The translations under genes and the position numbers were made by a program. Below, one piece after another: positions 59,446-64,000 of a stretch of DNA of 64,000 nt. The DNA is taken from positions 1-64,000 of the forward strand of contig CAKSWU010000010.1 of the NCBI GenBank assembly GCA_934513205.1, read 5' to 3'. The DNA is from an uncultured Faecalibacterium sp. (lineage in GTDB: Bacteria; Bacillota; Clostridia; Oscillospirales; Ruminococcaceae). Below the pieces are notes generated by a model. The model ran no database searches, was not told the origin of the DNA, and worked only from the letters and a program-made list of their open reading frames with translations. The stretch's first letter is position 1; each line of letters begins with the position of its first letter.

Positions 59446-61383
59446 TTGAAAAAAAACATCGAATCTGTTTCCCGCGCGGTCCACTCCTACCGTTCTCTCC
59501 ACCGCTCTGCCCGGGCGCTGGTGCACCGGGGCGGGGTTTGTCTTTCCGCAGCAGTCGTTCTGTATAAGGTTGCTTCCAGTCGTCTGTTTGTGCCGCTGAT
59601 GCAGCAGCTGTGGGCGCTGACGCTGCGCAAGGCTCCCATGCATTACCTGAACAATCGCAATGCCACAGACATCTTTGCCTCCCCTGCCATTCTGGGTGGC
59701 ATCGTCCTCATTGCCGTCCTGACCGCATTCTGGACCCTGTTCGAGTTTTCTGTGGTGCTGCACGGGCTGGACCTTGCCCGCCGGGGTGAGACGCTGCATC
59801 TCCCTGCGCTGCTGCGGTGCTCCCTGCGGGATATCCGCCATGCGCTGCTGCCCCAAAACTGGCTGGTGCTGGTGTGGTGCGTCCTTCTTGTGCCCTTCAC
59901 CAGCTTTTTTCTGGCATCGGACTATATCACCCAGCTGGCTGTCCCGGAATACCTTTTGGGCATGCTGCAAGCCGCGCTGCGCAAGCATCCGCTTTCTATG
60001 GCTGTGGGCGTTCTGCCGGTCCTGCTGCAGGTCGGCGGTGTGCTGGTGCTGCCGCTCTTTGTTCTGGAGCGCAAGAGCCTCTGGCAGTCGCTCCGGGAAA
60101 GCGCTGCCACCTTGGGCCGGCGCATCGTCCCCACCCTGCTTTTGCTGCTTTGCTGGGATCTTTCGGTCATGGTCCGGGCTGCAGCGCTGGTCGTTCTGAC
60201 GGTGCTGCCGCTGTACGGCATCGTTCTTGCCGTGGGCATGAAAAGCACCGCCGGCATGTTTGCTCTGGCACAGGCCTGCCACACAGTGGAGGCGCCGTTC
60301 TTCCGCCTCCTGCTCGACAGCTTTGCCACCCTTGCCCGGTGTGCCCTCCTGATGCTGCTGTACTTCCGTCTGCGGGGGGATGCAGACACCGTGCCGGACA
60401 ACCGTCCCCGCCGCGGCAAAGCGGTGCTGGCGGCATCCGTTGCCGGCATGACTGCCCTGACCTTTCTGCTTTCCGCTGTCTATCTGGTCCTGCCCGCAGA
60501 CCACGAACTGCGCAGCCTTCTGGGTGGCACTGACCCCATCATCACCGCACACCGGGGCGTTTCCTCCGCTGCGCCGGAAAATACCCTGCCTGCCTTCCAA
60601 CAGGCCATTGAATGCGGCTGTCAGCGGGCGGAGCTGGATGTGCAGATGACCCGGGACGGCATCGTTATGGTGACCCACGACACCAGCCTGCGGCGCTGCA
60701 CCGGGCGCAGCGCCAACATCTACGACCTGACCTTTGCGCAGGTGCGCAGACTGGACGCCGGGCAGTGGTTCGGCAGCCGCTATGCCGGGACGAAGGTCCC
60801 CACACTGGAGGAGGTGCTGGACCTGTGCAAGGGCCGGATCCAGCTGAACATTGAGATCAAGCCCAGTGCCGCCACGCCAGAGCTGGAAGCGGAGACCCTG
60901 CGCATCATCCGGGAAAAGGACTTTGTGCAGGACTGTGTCATCACCTCCCAGAGCTACGAAACGCTGTGCAAAGTAAAGCAGCTGGCTCCGGAGATCCCGA
61001 CCGGGTATATCCTTGCGCTGGGAGTTGGCGGCTACTATGACCTGCCTGCTGCAGATTTTTTCAGCGTTGAGGGCACCTTTATCACCTCCGGTATGGTCCA
61101 GCAGATCCACAAACGCGGCAAAACCATCTCGGCATGGACCATCAACCGCCCGGAGGACGCCACCGAGCTGCTGAGTCTGGGCGTAGACGACATCATCACC
61201 GACCGTCCCGCCATGGTGCAGGAGCTGCTGCGGCAGGATGCAGACCCTGCCGGCGGCCTGCTTTTGATCCGGGATGCGCTCCGCGACTGGTTCGCCAGCC
61301 GGAACGAGACTGTGCCGGACCCCGTCGATGCGGTCATTGAAGAAGCCGTTGAGGACCCGGAAGAGGTCCTGGACGCTGCCTGA
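59446..61383 (+). CDS. Membrane-anchored glycerophosphodiester phosphodiesterase
   Basis: A 645-aa protein. The first 350 residues form the GDPD membrane domain with about seven hydrophobic segments. The C-terminal GDPD catalytic domain has ITAHRGVSSAAPENTLPAF, AELDVQMTRDG and VMVTHDTSLRR (His-Arg, Glu, Asp, His). It breaks down glycerophosphodiesters, perhaps from teichoic acid or phospholipid turnover. The start is TTG at 59446 with AGAGG upstream; no ATG fits. An acidic tail of about 20 residues ends the chain. Confidence 0.92.
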   Translation: MKKNIESVSRAVHSYRSLHRSARALVHRGGVCLSAAVVLYKVASSRLFVPLMQQLWALTLRKAPMHYLNNRNATDIFASPAILGGIVLIAVLTAFWTLFEFSVVLHGLDLARRGETLHLPALLRCSLRDIRHALLPQNWLVLVWCVLLVPFTSFFLASDYITQLAVPEYLLGMLQAALRKHPLSMAVGVLPVLLQVGGVLVLPLFVLERKSLWQSLRESAATLGRRIVPTLLLLLCWDLSVMVRAAALVVLTVLPLYGIVLAVGMKSTAGMFALAQACHTVEAPFFRLLLDSFATLARCALLMLLYFRLRGDADTVPDNRPRRGKAVLAASVAGMTALTFLLSAVYLVLPADHELRSLLGGTDPIITAHRGVSSAAPENTLPAFQQAIECGCQRAELDVQMTRDGIVMVTHDTSLRRCTGRSANIYDLTFAQVRRLDAGQWFGSRYAGTKVPTLEEVLDLCKGRIQLNIEIKPSAATPELEAETLRIIREKDFVQDCVITSQSYETLCKVKQLAPEIPTGYILALGVGGYYDLPAADFFSVEGTFITSGMVQQIHKRGKTISAWTINRPEDATELLSLGVDDIITDRPAMVQELLRQDADPAGGLLLIRDALRDWFASRNETVPDPVDAVIEEAVEDPEEVLDAA

Positions 61384-61413
61384 CCCTGCACCATCCACCT
61401 TCCCATACATAGC

Positions 61414-61450
61414 AAAAGCCGCCGCACGTTGATCTTGTGCAGCGGCTTTT
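61414..61450. terminator. Bidirectional terminator (GDPD / ABC transporter)
   Basis: AAAAGCCGC plus GCAC pair with GTGC plus GCGGCTTTT with a single bulge on each side, followed by T-runs in both directions. Confidence 0.88.
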
Positions 61451-61465
61451 TTCTGATCTCAGTTC

Positions 61466-62260
61466 TCAGGACAGCATCATGCGGTCGTTTGCAAATTCGC
61501 CGCCGCTGGCGATCTGGAACTTTGCCAGCAGGTCGGAGACGTGGAGGTTTTTCTTCTCCTCGCCGGAGACATCATAGATGATGTGTCCCTCATGCATCAT
61601 AATGAGGCGGTTGCCGTATTTGATGGCATCCTTCATGTTGTGGGTGATCATCATGGTGGTCAGGTGATTTTCCTCCACGATGCGTGCCGACAGGGTCAGC
61701 ACCTTCAGCGCGGTCTTGGGGTCCAGCGCGGCGGTGTGTTCGTCCAGCAGCAGGAGTTTGGGCTTGTTCATGGTCGCCATCAGCAGGGTCAGTGCCTGAC
61801 GCTGACCACCGGAAAGCAGTCCCACGCGGGCGGTCAGGCGGTCCTCAAGGCCCAGATCAAGGGTCTTGAGCAGCTCTCGGTACTGCTCCCGCTCTGCCTT
61901 GGTGATGCCGATGCGCAGAGTGCGCCGCTTGCCGCGGCGGGCTGCCAGCGCCAGATTTTCTTCGATCTGCATCGTGGCTGCAGTGCCGGTCATGGGGTCC
62001 TGAAACACGCGTCCGATGTAGGCGGCGCGCTGGTGTTCGCCCAAACGGGTGACATCCACTCCGTCGATCAGGATTTTGCCCTCATCCACAGGCCACACAC
62101 CCGCCACCGCGTTCAGCATGGTGGACTTGCCTGCACCGTTGCCGCCGATGACCGTGACGAAGTCGCCTTCGTTCAGTTTCAGGTTCAGACCGTTCAGTGC
62201 GGTTTTCTGGTTCACCGTGCCAGCATTGAAGGTCTTGGAAACATTCTGGATCTCAAGCAT
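61466..62260 (-). CDS. ABC transporter ATP-binding protein (TrpXYZ type)
   Basis: A 264-aa ATPase: Walker A GGNGAGKSTMLNAV, signature LLSGGQRQALTLLMA, Walker B LLLLDEHTAALDPKTA. The DEHTAALDP ending is typical of the tryptophan/branched-amino-acid-like transporter family. It overlaps the permease by 8 nt. Confidence 0.94.
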   Translation of the reverse strand: MLEIQNVSKTFNAGTVNQKTALNGLNLKLNEGDFVTVIGGNGAGKSTMLNAVAGVWPVDEGKILIDGVDVTRLGEHQRAAYIGRVFQDPMTGTAATMQIEENLALAARRGKRRTLRIGITKAEREQYRELLKTLDLGLEDRLTARVGLLSGGQRQALTLLMATMNKPKLLLLDEHTAALDPKTALKVLTLSARIVEENHLTTMMITHNMKDAIKYGNRLIMMHEGHIIYDVSGEEKKNLHVSDLLAKFQIASGGEFANDRMMLS

Positions 62261-63194
62261 TTTTTGCGTCCTCCTTTGCCTTCTTCACCGGCTTCGAAAA
62301 GTATTTGCCCTTCCAGTACGGCACCGCCAGGAACACTGCCACCACAGAGGCACTCAGCAGCTTGAGCAGGTTGGCGTCAAAGCCCAGCGTCAGCACCAGC
62401 TGGATGACCAGATAGTAGATGATGGCACCCAGCGACACCGAGAGCATCTTCAGTGCAAAGTTGTGGAAGATGCGGCTGAACAGTGCCTCACCGATGATGA
62501 CTGCAGCCAGACCAATGACGATGGCACCGCGGCCCATGCCCACGTCTGCAAAGCCCTGATACTGGCTGAGCAGTGCACCGGACAGAGCCACCAGACCGTT
62601 GGACACAGCCAGACCCAGCACGATGTTCAGGTTGGTGTTGATGCCCTGTGCCCGGGACATGGCGGGGTTGGAGCCGGTGGCGCGGATGGCGCAGCCCAGC
62701 TCTGTGCCGAAGAACCAGTACAGAATGCCAATGAGCACAGCCGTGACAAGAATGATCATCACGATGGGGTTGCGGATGGCAAACTCCTTGACCCAGCGCA
62801 GCGAGATGAGCAGGCCGTATTTGTCCACGTTGATGGACTGGTTGGCCTTGCCCATAATCTTCAGGTTGATGGAATACAGGGCCAGCTGGGTCAGGATGCC
62901 TGCCAGAATGGCGGGGATGCCCATGAAGGTGTGCAGGATGCCGGTGACAAGGCCTGCCAGCAGCCCCGCCACAAGGGCCATCAGCAGCGAGACCCAGACG
63001 TTCTGCCCGGACAGCAGGCACATGACGCACACAGCGCCGCCGGTGCCAAAGGAGCCGTCCACGGTCAGGTCTGCCACATCCAGAATGCGGAAGGTCAGGT
63101 ACACGCCAATGGCCATGATGCCCCAGATAAGGCCCTGCGCACAGGCACCCGGCAGAGCGCCCGGCAGATTGGCCAGTCTTGCAATGATCTCCAA
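62253..63194 (-). CDS. ABC transporter permease (TrpXYZ/LivH type)
   Basis: A 313-aa permease with about eight membrane segments, including GLIWGIMAIGVYLTFRILDV and DGSFGTGGAVCVMCLLSG. The start is TTG at 63194, preceded by TAGGAGG with 7-nt spacing. It fits the BPD_transp_2 family. Confidence 0.93.
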   Translation of the reverse strand: MEIIARLANLPGALPGACAQGLIWGIMAIGVYLTFRILDVADLTVDGSFGTGGAVCVMCLLSGQNVWVSLLMALVAGLLAGLVTGILHTFMGIPAILAGILTQLALYSINLKIMGKANQSINVDKYGLLISLRWVKEFAIRNPIVMIILVTAVLIGILYWFFGTELGCAIRATGSNPAMSRAQGINTNLNIVLGLAVSNGLVALSGALLSQYQGFADVGMGRGAIVIGLAAVIIGEALFSRIFHNFALKMLSVSLGAIIYYLVIQLVLTLGFDANLLKLLSASVVAVFLAVPYWKGKYFSKPVKKAKEDAKNA

Positions 63195-63248
63195 AATAAT
63201 TCCTCCTAAACATTACACTTTTTTATTCCCCGCATGGATAACGGGAAA

Positions 63249-63279
63249 GCGGAGAAGAGCAGGAACCACTCTCCTCCGC
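63249..63279 (-). other. Intercistronic hairpin
   Basis: GCGGAGGAGAG pairs with CTCTTCTCCGC (63249-63259 with 63269-63279, one mismatch). The T-run is poor. It lies after the binding-protein gene, where such hairpins usually stabilise the upstream mRNA and reduce permease expression. Confidence 0.65.
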
Positions 63280-63311
63280 TATTTTTATACTGTTTTGCTC
63301 TCAGCTGTCTC

Positions 63312-64000
63312 TCAGGCTTCAATCTCCTCGTAGCCTTCGGGAACGGTCAGGCCCAGCTCCTCGCAGATCGTCTTGTTGTACTTCTTGGTCACGTCGGTGT
63401 ACTCGATGGGCATGGTGGAGATATCGGCTTCGCCGTTCAGGATCTTGACCGCCATCTCACCAGTGGTGCGGCCCAGATCGTAGTAGCTGATGGACAGCGT
63501 TGCCACGCCGCAGCCGGCGCAGATGCCTTCCTCGCCTGCAAACACCGGCTTCTTGGCAGGGCGGCAGATGCCGTCCACGATGCCGGTGTTGGCAGCGACC
63601 GTGTTATCGGTGGGCACATACAGGGCATCATTTTCGTTGGCTGCCTGCTGGCAGACAGAGGACAGATCGTTGGAATCGGAGAACGCATACAGGTTTGCCG
63701 TGATGCCCTTGGCTTCCAGATACTCTGTCACTTTATCCACCTGATACTGGCTGTTTGCCTCGGCGGAGCAGTACAGCAGACCCACGGTCTTGACATCAGG
63801 CATCCACTCCACGATCATGTCTGCCTGCTGGTCCAGCGGAGCCAGATCGGAGGTGCCGGAAATGTTGCCGCCTACGGTGCCGTCAAAGTCGGTCAGCCCC
63901 AGTGCCACGCCGTACTCGGTGATGGAGGTGCCCAACACCGGGATGGTGTCGGTCGCCGCCTGTGCAGCCTGCAGTGCAGGCGTTGCATTTGCCAAAATCA
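63312..64000 (-). CDS. ABC transporter substrate-binding protein (partial)
   Basis: The frame stays open to the right edge, so the N-terminal part including the lipoprotein signal is missing. The visible 229 or so residues include NATPALQAAQAATDTIPVLG, a central domain, and GICAGCGVATLSISYYDLGR (three residues of Cys-Gly type that are frequent in the family), all fitting the TrpX-like ABC_sub_bind family. Its substrate is likely an amino acid. Confidence 0.93.
   Translation of the reverse strand, partial: ILANATPALQAAQAATDTIPVLGTSITEYGVALGLTDFDGTVGGNISGTSDLAPLDQQADMIVEWMPDVKTVGLLYCSAEANSQYQVDKVTEYLEAKGITANLYAFSDSNDLSSVCQQAANENDALYVPTDNTVAANTGIVDGICRPAKKPVFAGEEGICAGCGVATLSISYYDLGRTTGEMAVKILNGEADISTMPIEYTDVTKKYNKTICEELGLTVPEGYEEIEA

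Noticed and set aside
59437..61410. A 657-codon minus-strand frame opposite the GDPD gene
   Set aside because: It is antisense to a gene with clear catalytic motifs and runs across the bidirectional terminator region.
1..64000. CRISPR arrays, tRNA or rRNA genes, prophage or complete insertion sequences
   Set aside because: No regularly spaced repeats, tRNA-like cloverleafs, rRNA segments, integrases or full transposases were recognised anywhere in the window.

Overview
The window reads as one contiguous, gene-dense stretch of chromosome from a GC-rich, low-redundancy Gram-positive anaerobe of the class Clostridia. The gene set points to the Oscillospiraceae/Ruminococcaceae, and the Faecalibacterium-Gemmiger-Subdoligranulum group is my best guess: reverse rubrerythrin, DUF1540 protein, CstA, a biotin-dependent carboxyltransferase set, TrpXYZ-type ABC transporter, and a Firmicutes-type remA-gmk-priA-def-fmt-rsmB-rlmN-prpC-prkC-rsgA-thiN-spoVM string. 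Species assignment is inference. I see no tRNA, rRNA, CRISPR array, complete insertion sequence or prophage. About 63 protein genes are supported, most on the minus strand.

Region by region. 1-7.7 kb: DNA repair (uvrB-uvrA, radC), then a pseudouridine synthase translationally coupled to a CAT-like acyltransferase. 7.7-12.7 kb: lysA with a small membrane protein, a membrane CapD-type sugar-nucleotide dehydratase, and pta. 12.8-16 kb: a type-4 uracil-DNA glycosylase and three sporulation-family genes (ylbJ, yqfC, yqfD). 16-21 kb: a lon-engB-methyltransferase-hslO operon. 21-28 kb: ABC-F ATPase, Gx-type membrane protein, two HAD phosphatases, a cell-surface SGNH hydrolase with a Ser-rich tail, an unknown 73-aa peptide, a Cys-rich small protein and a TrpR-like YerC regulator. 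28.1-30.5 kb: a T-box riboswitch in front of cstA. 30.5-38.9 kb: hydrolase, rpsB-tsf, an LtaS-like sulfatase-fold enzyme, ymxH, and redox genes (flavodoxin, reverse rubrerythrin). 39-42 kb: uraA behind a leader peptide and attenuator, and a cysteine desulfurase. 42-55.2 kb: the long translation/cell-wall-signalling operon running from yicC down to spoVM, interrupted by a GIY-YIG nuclease-like gene between priA and def. 55.3-64 kb: an HTH protein, a three-gene biotin carboxyltransferase operon, a membrane-anchored GDPD, and an amino-acid-type ABC transporter cut by the right edge.

The regulatory sequence is unusually legible. Many genes have sigma-A promoters with exact 17-nt spacers and long perfect terminator hairpins. 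Four control regions stand out: the T-box leader of cstA (28340-28680), the uraA leader whose 43-codon peptide gene runs right through an intrinsic terminator (40526-40657), the tandem PerR/Fur-like operators on the reverse rubrerythrin promoter (38985-39033), and a palindrome plus terminator-like hairpin in the flavodoxin leader (37333-37422).

The most notable biological signal is a scattered set of sporulation-associated genes (ylbJ, yqfC, yqfD, ymxH and a 26-codon spoVM). If the host is indeed Faecalibacterium-like, a group described as non-sporing, these are either relics or evidence of an unrecognised developmental capacity. I found no single, clearly new multi-gene defence or metabolic system; the more novel items are regulatory leaders, the inserted nuclease-like gene and several very small genes.
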